Assembly: GCF_046097065.1 (NCBI RefSeq)
Contig: NZ_CP175563.1
Coordinates: forward strand, 1,550,001-1,614,000
From: Syntrophus buswellii
Lineage (GTDB): Bacteria; Desulfobacterota; Syntrophia; Syntrophales; Syntrophaceae
Reading direction: 5' to 3'
DNA length: 64,000 nt
The notes beneath the pieces were generated by a model. That model saw only the letters and a list, made by a program, of their open reading frames with translations. It was not told the DNA's origin and searched no databases. The translations under genes and the position numbers were made by a program. Positions 1 to 9,025 of the stretch are shown here, piece by piece (position 1 is the stretch's first letter; every line of letters starts with the position of its first letter).

Positions 1-159
1 ATTGCCGATTCCTGGCCCCGGCGCATGGACGACCGTGCGGCACGAACCGAATGGGGTTGGGAACCCCGCTACGATCTTGACGCGACCGTGTCGGATATGA
101 TGGAAACACTCGCCGTGAAACTGGGAAAAGGAGGAGAGAACGGCCATGGCGCTCGATAA
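1..159 (+). CDS. C-terminal end of epimerase-type L-threonine 3-dehydrogenase (partial)
   Basis: The first 52 codons in frame 1 are the end of a gene that starts before the window. The peptide begins IADSWPRRMDD and has RTEWGWEPRYDLD near the middle, the pattern at the C-terminus of short-chain NAD-dependent epimerase-like threonine dehydrogenases, where Ser-Trp-Pro and a Trp-Gly-Trp-x-Pro segment precede the last helix. This family oxidises L-threonine to 2-amino-3-ketobutyrate. The stop (TAA, 157-159) lies 14 bases inside the next gene, kbl, which uses the product, so the two are almost certainly translationally coupled. Only the tail is visible, so a related UDP-sugar epimerase cannot be excluded from sequence alone; the partner gene makes threonine dehydrogenase the better call. 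Confidence 0.7.
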   Translation: MADSWPRRMDDRAARTEWGWEPRYDLDATVSDMMETLAVKLGKGGENGHGAR

Positions 160-1354
160 ACTGAAGCCCATCCTGGAAGCGACGCTTGAAGAATCGGCCC
201 GGACCGGAATCCGGAAAAGGCATGAGCGGATCATCACCGGCCGCCAACCCCCCGCCAATGGATACGGACCGAGATATCTCCTTGATGGCTATGAAGGTCG
301 TGCTTTTCTGCGCATGAATTCAAACTCGTATCTTGGACTCCATGTTCATCCGCGGGTGATTGACGCGGAAGAAAGGGCGGCGCGGCATTTCGGAGCAGGA
401 CCAGGGGCCGTGCGCTTCATCAGCGGAACCCACCAACCTCACATTGAACTGGAACAGCGGCTTGCCGACTTTCACGGACGGGAGGCTGCCATGATCTTCA
501 GCGCCGCCTATGCCGCCGTCATGGGGGTTCTGCCGCAGCTGATCACTTCCGAAACCCTGGTGGTGAGTGACGCCCTCAATCACAACAGCATCATCAACGC
601 CCTTCGCCTTGCCCAGCCGTACGCCAGAAGAATCTATGGGCACCTGGACATCCGGGAGCTCGATGGGATTCTGGAGCAGTTTACGGGGGAGGTGAAAAGG
701 GTCCTGGTGGTGACGGACGGCGTCTTCAGCATGCGCGGGGATTTCGCTCCCCTTGATGAGATCCGCGAAGTCTGCAACCGGTATCAGACTCTTTTCGAAG
801 AAGGCCTGATCATCGCAGTGGACGATTCCCATGGTGTCGGTACCTTGGGTGCGCTCGGCCGGGGTACGGAGGAAAGAACAGCGGCGAGGGCCGACATCGT
901 CATCGCCACCATGGGAAAGGCCCTGGGAGTCAACGGAGGCTATGTGGCCGCCGATAAGACCGTGATCGACTACCTGAGGGAGACCGCCCCATTTTATATC
1001 TACTCGAACCCCATGACCCCTTCGGAAACGGCCGCTGCACTGGAGGCGCTCAATATCCTGGACAGCGACGAGGGGATGGGGCTGCTGGAAAGGGTCCGCA
1101 GGCACGCGGCGATCCTTCGCAAGGGCCTTTTTGAACGGGGTTTCGAAACGATCGGCAGCGAACATCCCATTGTTCCTCTGCTGATCGGTGACAGTGACAG
1201 AACGAGAAAACTGGTCAAAAACCTCTTTATCAACCAGATTCTTGCAACGGGGATCGGTTACCCCGTGGTGCCAAAGGGTGAGGAGGAGATCCGTTTTCAG
1301 GTCACCGCCGAACATACTGAAAAGGACATTGGTTTTCTTCTTGATCACTTGTGA
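146..1354 (+). CDS. kbl: 2-amino-3-ketobutyrate CoA ligase (glycine C-acetyltransferase)
   Basis: A 402-residue PLP enzyme of the alpha-oxoamine synthase family, close to the usual length of about 395-400. The PLP-binding segment DDSHGVGTLG and the Schiff-base lysine motif ATMGKALGVNGGY are both present, as is the substrate-loop region SNSYLGL near residue 60. It would cleave 2-amino-3-ketobutyrate with CoA to glycine and acetyl-CoA, the second step of threonine catabolism. It overlaps the preceding threonine dehydrogenase by 14 bases, and a purine-rich GGAGGAGAG before the ATG acts as ribosome binding site. The BioF (8-amino-7-oxononanoate synthase) paralogue is the main alternative; context favours Kbl. 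Confidence 0.85.
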   Translation: MALDKLKPILEATLEESARTGIRKRHERIITGRQPPANGYGPRYLLDGYEGRAFLRMNSNSYLGLHVHPRVIDAEERAARHFGAGPGAVRFISGTHQPHIELEQRLADFHGREAAMIFSAAYAAVMGVLPQLITSETLVVSDALNHNSIINALRLAQPYARRIYGHLDIRELDGILEQFTGEVKRVLVVTDGVFSMRGDFAPLDEIREVCNRYQTLFEEGLIIAVDDSHGVGTLGALGRGTEERTAARADIVIATMGKALGVNGGYVAADKTVIDYLRETAPFYIYSNPMTPSETAAALEALNILDSDEGMGLLERVRRHAAILRKGLFERGFETIGSEHPIVPLLIGDSDRTRKLVKNLFINQILATGIGYPVVPKGEEEIRFQVTAEHTEKDIGFLLDHL

Positions 1355-1540
1355 GCCTCCTGGAAAAACAACCAGGAAGGGGTTTTCGCGATTCCCGTCC
1401 ATCAACTTTTAAACTCCCAGGATTTGTCTGGTAATTGTCCCGTAGTTAATCCGTATTGCATTTCTTCTTCGTTATGTGATGAGTTGCATAAACGAAACGA
1501 TTTTTTTCGCATCGGAAGTGTGCTGAAGGGGGAGGAAACA

Positions 1541-1729
1541 ATGAATCAGGCAAATTTGAACGGCAGGAAAAAGTATCCGCGAAGACGGAGAACAAGAGTC
1601 TTTGGGATGACGGATTCCATTCTGAGCAATCTGACGGTTTATTTAAATCCCTATGTTGAGACTGGAAGCAATCTTTCTGTTGAAGAGGCCGCCCTCTATG
1701 CTTTCGGGAACAGGTTCTTCAATAAATAG
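1541..1729 (+). CDS. small basic hypothetical protein (62 aa)
   Basis: A 62-residue ORF. I chose the ATG at 1541 because a strong GGGGGAGG ribosome binding site lies at about 1528-1535. An in-frame upstream extension to 1424 lacks such a site. The N-terminal third is very basic (GRKKYPRRRRTRVFG), followed by a more neutral segment ending FGNRFFNK. No signal peptide or membrane helix is visible. It sits alone between kbl and a convergent DUF748 gene. I do not recognise a family; the basic start could bind nucleic acid, but that is speculation. Confidence 0.5.
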   Translation: MNQANLNGRKKYPRRRRTRVFGMTDSILSNLTVYLNPYVETGSNLSVEEAALYAFGNRFFNK

Positions 1730-1910
1730 GGATATCTGAAGATCCCTTTGACGAAGAAAGGACTGTCATCCGGGACCATGTTTCTGTGAAATCGGTTCTG
1801 CTGGTTTTTATGGCCATCAGAACAATAGGGGGAAGCGGGCCGGATTCCGCCAGCCGTTCTGCAAGAAAACGCCCCCGTATCCATTTTCTGATTTAAGCCG
1901 CTGTTCCGTT

Positions 1911-4900
1911 TCATTTCAGGGAAAAATCGACGCGGCTCATCTTTGCTTTTTCCGCTGGATCACTTTCGCCGGCCTTGCTCTTGAGGTTCGGCTCCAGAAC
2001 AAACACCCGATCAGAGGTCACCTTGCCGGTCTTGAGAATGGCGTCGGCAACAACCCGTGCCCGCCTCAATCCCAACTGACGCAGGTCATCGTCCGTTACC
2101 TTCGTGTGGCTCAGAATAAGATTTTCCATTTCCGGCACCGGGAGATCCTTTGGAAAACCGATGAGGTTTCGCGGTTTGGGGAATGTTTCCTTTCGATAGA
2201 CCCGTTTCAGGAGCATGGGATATTCATTTCGGTCGACCGATAGTTCGTCAAGGTTTGTGGTATCGTCCATCTTCTTTGAAAGGCTCATCAACTTTATACG
2301 CTTCACTTTGTGCTCGAGCATTCTGCGCTGAAGCCCCTGCCGGTCCGAGACGGGGTCGATCCGTCCCGCTACGTCGAGATGAAGTGCGGGACGGTCTTCC
2401 AATGCCCTGGACAATGACGAAATCTTATCGAGGGCGTTTTGATCCAGATCTGAACGGCCGGGAGCAAACTCGATGTAAGAAAGTTCCGCTCCGGCGCCGA
2501 CCAGGCTTCCCAGAAGTGCAAAGGGCGCCGTCACGGCTTTTGAAATGAGGTTGACAATCACTTTCAAAATAATGGCGCCCACCGAAAATTTCGGATCATC
2601 CAGCGAACCGGAGACGGGCAGGTTGACGTCGATGACGCCGTGGCGATCCTTGAGGAGCGCAACAGCCAGAAGCACGGGAAGATTGGTTGCCTTCGGACTT
2701 TCCACCTTGTCTCCAAAGGTGAGCTGATCGAGAACAAGGCGGTTATCAGCAACCAGTTTGCGGTTCTTGATGACATAGTGCACATCCATGGACAGCTTTC
2801 CCTTTATAATTGGATAGCCGGCATAGGTCGAAGAATAGGGCGTTGCCGTTGGAAGATCAACGCCCTTGGCCACAGCGGTCAGATCCAGGAAAAGATTTTC
2901 GGAGAGCGGGTTGATCCTTCCCTGTATGATCACGGGAGCCGCGCCGTCCACGCTGCCGTGGATGTCCACGGCAGCGGTTTCCGCAAGGTTCGAAGACAAA
3001 CCGACGATCCGCCCGCCGAGTCTGGTAAGATTTGCGGAATAGTTCGGCTTGATGAAGCGGTCGGAGAAGCGCACCTGGCCGCCTTCCAGCGACACGCGGG
3101 AAATTCTGACCGGCGCCGGCGGTTGCCGGTCCGGAGCCCCTGACGGTGCTGACGATTGCGCCCGAACCTTCCCGGGGGGCTTCCCGATGTCTCCCCACGA
3201 TGAGGCCGCTTCGTCCGCTTCGGCCGGAGCTTCCATAGATCCATCTCCTTTATCAAGAATGTGCTGCACGTTGACTGACCCGTCCGGATGTATGATCAGG
3301 CGCGAGTAGAAATTCTTCAGAGAAATTTCCTGGATGTCCACATTCAAAGGGGCCGAGTCAAACCGGATACCGTCGACATGCAGGGTTTCCCATTTCAGGA
3401 AATCGTTGTGGTGGACGTTGTCCACCGAAGAGAATCTGTTTACTGAAGCATCGCCGCGATAAGAAAATTTCGGAGCGTTCTCCAGCAGGGCCGTCAGTGC
3501 GCCTTCCGCACTTACTGTGCCGCCGGTGACTCGGATCTGAACCTTGTCGGCGAAATAGGGCTGCACGGGGAGGATTGGGAGGCTGCTTGCCTTGACCCGG
3601 AGTTTTGCAGAGATCCGGGGGGTTGTCACAACGCTGCCGGCAAGTCTCACCGTGCCGCTTCGCCCGGTCTGCGCGTTGAGGGATATGTCGGCCGAGGAAT
3701 CCGGTCGGGATGACAGGTTTTCAACCGTGGCGGAAAGATGTTGAAGTCCGATGTCAGCAGTCCCGGAAGAAGGAATTTCATCGCGCCAGCGTACGCCGAT
3801 GTCATCCAGGGCGACCTTTTGGAGCGCATATTGCCAGGCGGGGCCCGCCGGTGTGGACGTCGAAGCCGTTCGGCTGCTTCCCGCCATTTCACGGAGGTTG
3901 AGTTCGCCCTTCCCGTTTCGGTGGACAAACAGGCGGCTTCTGCGGAGAGAGATTTCGCTGACGAGCAGGTTGCGGCGCTCCATTTCAAAGGAAGCACCGG
4001 TAACGGCCAGGCTCCCGATGGAGACGATCTCAGGCTTGCCATTCTGCAGGGGAAGACGGAGAGCTTCAAGCCGGGCGTTGAGACCTCCAACCGCAAAGGG
4101 TTCCAGGGTAACATCCGCAGCCGCTTGAACAGAAGCGCTCCCCGGGCCCGATGCGCTGAGTTCGACCTGACCCGCCTTGCCCTTTTCGCTGGTGAGATGG
4201 CGGACGAGGAGGCGGACATCCTTCAGGGTGACTTCAACGGGTTGGGTCCGCGAGTCATCCAGCACATGGACGACCGATGGACCCACGCTGCCCTCCTTCA
4301 AAAGGAAATAGGGCAGCGGTTTTTTCTCCTCGCCCGGCTCCACAAGAGACGTCAGATTGAGGCGGCCGCGGCGGTCCCGACGCACAAAGAGCTCCAGGCC
4401 TTCAAGGGCCACACGGTCAACGGTGAAGCGCTGAGAAAGAGGTTCGATGCAGTTCAGGGCCACGTCAAGGCTCTTGAGCCGTACGACCGGCATCTCCCTT
4501 GCCTCATTCATTGCAAGATCATGCAGGGCTGCGCTTCCGGAAAGCTGCAGCGACGGGGCCCTGTCCCGGGGCTGGACAAAGGAAATCTTGAGATCGGCGT
4601 CAAGCGTTCCGGCGGGCAGGGAGAAATAAAGCTTCTTCGGCACGTAGGCCAGGTATTCCGTCAAGGCGAGTTTGCTGACTTTGAGGTTCAGGGAACTTTC
4701 TTGGTCGGCCTCGAAAGGTTTGCTCCTGCCGTCAAGGCGGAAGGGGGCTCCGTTGATCAGGGCTGAAAGCTCCGGAAGGACATAGTCATCCACGCGATAG
4801 GGAAGATTGGATAAAAAGGGGATCGCGACATTCAAATCCTGGATGGTGTGTTTTCGCGTTGCAGGCCGGTCATCGAAATCGATCCGGCCGGAAAGAATAC

Positions 4901-5399
4901 GGATGTTGTTGAATGAAAAACGCAGAGGCTTTGATGTCTTTTTTTTAGGCCCGCCAGGCGCCGGCTTCAGGCGTGTGATCAGGTCCTGAAAATTGTAGGT
5001 GTTGTCCGCTCTGCGCACCAGATTTATTCGGGGTTCCGTCAATCGGACTTCAGCCAGCACCGGACCGCCGAATACGAGAGAGGCCAGTTGGGCATTTGCA
5101 TAGGCCTCCTTGAAGGTGACAAAGGGCGTTTTTCCGTCGCCCTCCGACAGGGTAAAATCTTTGAGAGAAAGGGAGAGCGTCAGCGGATTCATGTTGACAG
5201 CCCCTATGCTGATCGTTCTACCCAGCTTTTTGGAGAGGCTTGATGTCAGATAGGATTTCAGCAGTGGCGGACCGCCAAAAAACAGCGCCGAAGCAAACAC
5301 CACAAACAGACCGATCAGGAGGAAGACGGCTTTCCGGATCCACGGCCTGGCCAGAGTATCTTTGATCGGGGCGGTTGAAAATCTTTTTCGCACATTCAT
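1911..5399 (-). CDS. DUF748 / AsmA-like envelope protein (1162 aa)
   Basis: A very long protein with one N-terminal membrane anchor (AVFLLIGLFVVFASALFFGG, about residues 21-40) followed by repeated beta-rich AsmA-type segments. These include FKDFTLSEGDG-like and RISRVSLEGGQVRFSDRF stretches typical of DUF748 proteins. The C-terminal part (LSYIEFAPGRSDLDQNALDKI) resembles the OmpA-like segment that closes many DUF748 proteins. Such proteins are thought to span the periplasm and affect outer-membrane lipid or protein homeostasis. I place the start at 5399: a GAAAGGGA ribosome site precedes this ATG, the protein then begins just before the anchor, and the 48-residue upstream extension looks non-coding. 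It stands alone, convergent with the small ORF at 1541 and divergent from the response regulator. Confidence 0.8.
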   Translation of the reverse strand: MNVRKRFSTAPIKDTLARPWIRKAVFLLIGLFVVFASALFFGGPPLLKSYLTSSLSKKLGRTISIGAVNMNPLTLSLSLKDFTLSEGDGKTPFVTFKEAYANAQLASLVFGGPVLAEVRLTEPRINLVRRADNTYNFQDLITRLKPAPGGPKKKTSKPLRFSFNNIRILSGRIDFDDRPATRKHTIQDLNVAIPFLSNLPYRVDDYVLPELSALINGAPFRLDGRSKPFEADQESSLNLKVSKLALTEYLAYVPKKLYFSLPAGTLDADLKISFVQPRDRAPSLQLSGSAALHDLAMNEAREMPVVRLKSLDVALNCIEPLSQRFTVDRVALEGLELFVRRDRRGRLNLTSLVEPGEEKKPLPYFLLKEGSVGPSVVHVLDDSRTQPVEVTLKDVRLLVRHLTSEKGKAGQVELSASGPGSASVQAAADVTLEPFAVGGLNARLEALRLPLQNGKPEIVSIGSLAVTGASFEMERRNLLVSEISLRRSRLFVHRNGKGELNLREMAGSSRTASTSTPAGPAWQYALQKVALDDIGVRWRDEIPSSGTADIGLQHLSATVENLSSRPDSSADISLNAQTGRSGTVRLAGSVVTTPRISAKLRVKASSLPILPVQPYFADKVQIRVTGGTVSAEGALTALLENAPKFSYRGDASVNRFSSVDNVHHNDFLKWETLHVDGIRFDSAPLNVDIQEISLKNFYSRLIIHPDGSVNVQHILDKGDGSMEAPAEADEAASSWGDIGKPPGKVRAQSSAPSGAPDRQPPAPVRISRVSLEGGQVRFSDRFIKPNYSANLTRLGGRIVGLSSNLAETAAVDIHGSVDGAAPVIIQGRINPLSENLFLDLTAVAKGVDLPTATPYSSTYAGYPIIKGKLSMDVHYVIKNRKLVADNRLVLDQLTFGDKVESPKATNLPVLLAVALLKDRHGVIDVNLPVSGSLDDPKFSVGAIILKVIVNLISKAVTAPFALLGSLVGAGAELSYIEFAPGRSDLDQNALDKISSLSRALEDRPALHLDVAGRIDPVSDRQGLQRRMLEHKVKRIKLMSLSKKMDDTTNLDELSVDRNEYPMLLKRVYRKETFPKPRNLIGFPKDLPVPEMENLILSHTKVTDDDLRQLGLRRARVVADAILKTGKVTSDRVFVLEPNLKSKAGESDPAEKAKMSRVDFSLK

Positions 5400-5676
5400 T
5401 TTTGTGTCCCTTTCAATCCGCTTGGACCGACAAAGGCATTGACGGCCCTTATCGCCGGAGAAGGTGTGATGCAAGGCCGGCGCTCTGCAGAGGCATAGGC
5501 AAGCGGATGTCGAGTTATACACCTTTTTTGAATTTTGTGCCACGAGGATGACCTGGACCGTGTCCTGAGAATTTCCGTAGAAACGTGTTCATCTTTCATT
5601 TGAAGTTTTTGTTGATTAAGGGTTAAATGCCCCGGCGATACGTTCTGGCAAATGATGACCCTTGGAAAAGAGAAAA

Positions 5677-6411
5677 ATGACGATGGGGAAAAAGAGAATT
5701 CTCGTCGTGGACGACGAGAAGGACATTGTTGAACTGGTGGCCTTCAACCTTGAAAGAGAAGGGATGGCCGTGCTGAGGGCCTTCGATGGAGAGCAGGCCC
5801 TGGAGATGATTCAGAGGCGGAAGCCGGATCTCCTGATCCTGGATCTCATGCTGCCGGGACTGTCAGGATTGGACGTCTGCAGGATTCTGCGTCAGCGGGA
5901 ACATACCGAAGCCTTGCCCATCATCATGGTGACGGCGAAAGGGGAGCCTGTCGACAAAATTCTGGGACTGGAAATGGGGGCAGATGACTACATCACCAAA
6001 CCCTTCAACATGCGGGAATTAATCGCCCGGGTGAGGGCCGTGCTGCGCCGTTCCGATCAACGGATGGACCCCGGTCCCGCTGCCGGGGAAATCTTCACGT
6101 TCCAGGGACTCGCTTTCAATTACAGGAACTATCAGGTCACTGTGGACGGGAAAAAGGTTGATCTAGGGCCGAAGGAGGTCAAACTGCTTCAATTTTTCAT
6201 CCGCCAACCCGGCAGGGTGTTCAGCAGGGAGCAGTTGCTTGATTTCATCTGGGGAGACGAAGCGTTTGTTGAACCCCGCACGGTCGACGTCCACATCAGC
6301 CGACTCCGGGCGGCCATTGAAAAAAACACGGAAAAGCCGCAGTACATTTTAACCGTCAGAGGCATCGGCTACAAGTTTGCCGACCCGTCGGAATACCCTG
6401 GTGAACGCTGA
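5677..6411 (+). CDS. phoB: PhoB-like response regulator (OmpR/PhoB family)
   Basis: A 244-residue regulator with an N-terminal receiver domain and a C-terminal winged-helix DNA-binding domain. Visible phosphorylation residues are the acidic pair DD at 12-13, phospho-acceptor Asp56 in LILDLMLPG, Thr86 and Lys108 in DDYITKPF. The DNA-binding part ends with VDVHISRLRAAIE and RGIGYKF, as in PhoB. A TTG at 5662 is in frame, but the ATG at 5677 has GGAAAAGAG just upstream and is preferred. No histidine kinase is adjacent; the likely partner is PhoR at 22615-24363. A second PhoB-like gene lies at 10465, so which of the two binds the Pho boxes here is open. Confidence 0.85.
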   Translation: MTMGKKRILVVDDEKDIVELVAFNLEREGMAVLRAFDGEQALEMIQRRKPDLLILDLMLPGLSGLDVCRILRQREHTEALPIIMVTAKGEPVDKILGLEMGADDYITKPFNMRELIARVRAVLRRSDQRMDPGPAAGEIFTFQGLAFNYRNYQVTVDGKKVDLGPKEVKLLQFFIRQPGRVFSREQLLDFIWGDEAFVEPRTVDVHISRLRAAIEKNTEKPQYILTVRGIGYKFADPSEYPGER

Positions 6412-6502
6412 AGAAGAATCCCCTGTTCCGGCGGACCGAACATGACCGGAAGACGAGCGGGAATCCGAGCAATGTAAAATAATTCATCATATTTTCAATC
6501 TT

Positions 6503-6536
6503 CTGTCACGGTCCTGCAATAAAAATCGTGTATGGT
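6503..6536 (+). promoter_or_regulatory. Pho box and -10 element upstream of the 819-aa gene
   Basis: Two 7-mers, CTGTCAC (6503-6509) and CTGCAAT (6514-6520), are separated by 4 bp. This is the 7+4+7 layout of the PhoB binding site. A -10-like TATGGT follows at 6531-6536, 10 bp later, with no -35 hexamer needed. The same arrangement, including the CTGCAA half, occurs upstream of pstS at 18363-18380. Confidence 0.7.
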
Positions 6537-6565
6537 CCTGTCAAAAAAAGAAAGGATCATGAGCG

Positions 6566-9025
6566 ATGAGTCAGGGAAAACAGTCGCCGGCTTTCTCTCC
6601 GAACCCCTCCGGGGCTCAGGAGCGCTTCCTCAATGATCGGTTGAGGATATTGGAATCCCTGTCGATTCGGCGCGGAGAGCACCTGGATGTATCGCTTCTG
6701 CCCTTTGCACCGGGTGATACGACGGCTGGCAGTGAAGCGGAGCTGCAGGCCGTCGTGATAGGAGACAGGAATTCGGTGGATCTGCCTCTGACCATCAGGC
6801 AATCCAACTATTTCGCAGACATGCTGCGTCGCTCTTCAACCGGCGATACCCGAAAGCGCGTTCTCACAGAGATTGAGGCATTTCTCACTTCAAACAGGGA
6901 TGAAGTCTGGGAAAACAGCTGGGTGCGCTTCCCACGCAGATTATTGAGCCCTCTCTCGGAAGAGGTTCTGCAGCGGGATCTTCTTGCCGATAAGGAGGAT
7001 CCGACCCAGGGAAATCGAACAGATGTGCATAAGATGCTTTTTCGGCACAAGGGGCAGGATTATCTGCGCATTCCCGTCAGCTACCTGCTGAAACTTTCCC
7101 TTGCCGAAGTTTTGTATTCAAGCCGTCTTCTCCTGCCGGGACCGATTCTTGAGTACACAAGAACGTTATTCGGTCATTTCCTCAATGACAATTCCTCTCC
7201 GGAAACCCTTTCCTTTTATGTTCTGTCCGCCAGGGCCCAATGTCCATTAGGAGCAGCCGTTGCCGGAGAAATGGCCAAACGCTTTCTCCTGACCTCGCTT
7301 CTGATCCTGTACGCCAATGAACGGTTCTGCCTGAAGCAGACTGGACAGCAGGCTGTCGTTTATTATTCTCCCCATCCGCCGTTAAGGCAGAAAATTCTCA
7401 ACAACTGTGTTTCGGACGCCTTTTATCGCGAACTCTTCATGAACCCATGTCTTTCAGGCTGGAGACGCGGGGAGGAGAAGCAGGAATACATGCACCTCTG
7501 TCATCAGGTCCTCAGCCGGAGCCAACTGAATGCCGTTGCCAAGCTCCGCGAGGCGGGAATCATCACGCACAATCTCGTCGTCCTGCCGAATACTTCGAAC
7601 ATCAGCCTGTCGAATAACGGTACCCACGTCAGCCTGGGCAGCCGGAGGCTGGGTGCGTTACTGAAGGATTCGAGCAACGGCTTTACAGCCATACAGGAAA
7701 AAGTGTTCGGCGATCTGGCCGTGAAAATCGTGGAGCATTTTCTTCCCCTCTTTGTCGGAACCTATACGGCTGCTCCATATCGTCTTGATTTTGCTGAATT
7801 TCATCCGGAAAAGGTTCTGGCCTTTCTTCCCCATGAACTGGATTATACGCATCTGCGGATGCTGTGGCGAAGATGGCAGAAGAAGGCGAAACTCTCGGTG
7901 CTGGGCCGTCCCCTGACGCCTTTTGGCCCTCTGTGGTTGGATCGGGCGGTCAGCGCCCTCTGCAGCCTGCGGGGTGATTTTATTCCCGATTTCCGGATGA
8001 TTGACTACCTGATGGCCTTGATGAGCACCGAGAGATGTCCTGCCCTGGATGGAAGGCTCCACAACAGTGACCGTCTGAAAAGCGACCTGACTGATCTGGG
8101 TGTTTTCGACAGAAAAATGTCACTCTACCTTTTTGAAAAGATCCGGGAATACGGGAGCATGGGGTTTTCGGGATTCGAATCCCGCCATTACAGTCTTTTT
8201 GAACAGTTTTCAGAAGATATGGGAAAGGCCGTGGACATCCAAAATCTTCTGTATTGTCTGGCATTTAAATATATGGCCTTCGGCCGGATTTCTCATGGCT
8301 CCATTCCCGACAGGCCCTTCGTTGAAAGTGAACGGAGGCAGATTATCTTCGGATCAGCGGTAGGTATCCCAACCTTCTACATCAGGAAGGATACGGATAA
8401 CGATCTGCTCAGGAGGATTCTTTCCCGCACGGAACGAGTTCGTCACAGCCGGCGCTACACGGGTTACCTGAGGGTATATCACCTTGAATACCGCCGTGCC
8501 CTGGTGAAGATTCTCCAGGAAGACGCAGCCGACCTTGTTGACATGTTTGGCATGAGGGAGACCCTTCGGGACCTGGAGCTCCGTCTGGAGGCCCCGGATG
8601 TCCGCTCCGCACTGGGGAGGCTGACTTCGGCGATTCTCAAAGAGGCCGGAGCCGTATCTCCTCTGCACGTTTCGTCGGAAATTTTCAATCTTACGGCAGA
8701 GCGGTATTACAGAAATGGATTACGTAGACGGCACATCGAAGAGGGACTGGACCTGTTGCTTGGAGATTTCGAACGTCTTTGCAGCGGTACAGGACGGATG
8801 GAGCAGGCGACAAGGCAGGCATTGAACATGTTGGTGAGCCGTGAAACGCCGCGAGGTTTTATCGGTCGGATGCGACGTAGCATTCTCGAAAGTTCCGCAA
8901 CACCGGATGAGCTGCGGACGCTGATCCAGCTTGTGTTGGTGTCCGTTTACGAGAGCAGCAGAATCAATGATTTGGATAAAGACAAAAACAGCAGGAGAAT
9001 GAATTATGTTGCATCAGTATGTTGA
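6566..9025 (+). CDS. unrecognised 819-aa protein in a Pho-type operon
   Basis: I do not recognise this family. The protein is soluble-looking: no signal peptide, no clear membrane helix, mixed alpha/beta composition, many Arg and Leu residues. Notable local patterns are LPNTSNISLSNNGTHVSLG (about residues 346-364), FLPHELDYTHLRMLWRRW (about 422-439) and LGRPLTPFGPLWLDR (about 449-463), which could form an active or binding site. The last third is helical and Arg-rich. AAAGGA at 6551-6556 is the ribosome site. Its end overlaps the start of the decarboxylase gene by 20 bases, so the two are coupled. A Pho box precedes it. Phosphate starvation control and the lipid-enzyme partner suggest a role in membrane phospholipid turnover, but that is context inference only. 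Confidence 0.8.
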   Translation: MSQGKQSPAFSPNPSGAQERFLNDRLRILESLSIRRGEHLDVSLLPFAPGDTTAGSEAELQAVVIGDRNSVDLPLTIRQSNYFADMLRRSSTGDTRKRVLTEIEAFLTSNRDEVWENSWVRFPRRLLSPLSEEVLQRDLLADKEDPTQGNRTDVHKMLFRHKGQDYLRIPVSYLLKLSLAEVLYSSRLLLPGPILEYTRTLFGHFLNDNSSPETLSFYVLSARAQCPLGAAVAGEMAKRFLLTSLLILYANERFCLKQTGQQAVVYYSPHPPLRQKILNNCVSDAFYRELFMNPCLSGWRRGEEKQEYMHLCHQVLSRSQLNAVAKLREAGIITHNLVVLPNTSNISLSNNGTHVSLGSRRLGALLKDSSNGFTAIQEKVFGDLAVKIVEHFLPLFVGTYTAAPYRLDFAEFHPEKVLAFLPHELDYTHLRMLWRRWQKKAKLSVLGRPLTPFGPLWLDRAVSALCSLRGDFIPDFRMIDYLMALMSTERCPALDGRLHNSDRLKSDLTDLGVFDRKMSLYLFEKIREYGSMGFSGFESRHYSLFEQFSEDMGKAVDIQNLLYCLAFKYMAFGRISHGSIPDRPFVESERRQIIFGSAVGIPTFYIRKDTDNDLLRRILSRTERVRHSRRYTGYLRVYHLEYRRALVKILQEDAADLVDMFGMRETLRDLELRLEAPDVRSALGRLTSAILKEAGAVSPLHVSSEIFNLTAERYYRNGLRRRHIEEGLDLLLGDFERLCSGTGRMEQATRQALNMLVSRETPRGFIGRMRRSILESSATPDELRTLIQLVLVSVYESSRINDLDKDKNSRRMNYVASVC

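Noticed and set aside
8170..8183. GGGATTCGAATCCC, resembling a tRNA T-arm
   Set aside because: It is a perfect palindrome inside the 819-aa gene, and no acceptor, D or anticodon arms are found around it.
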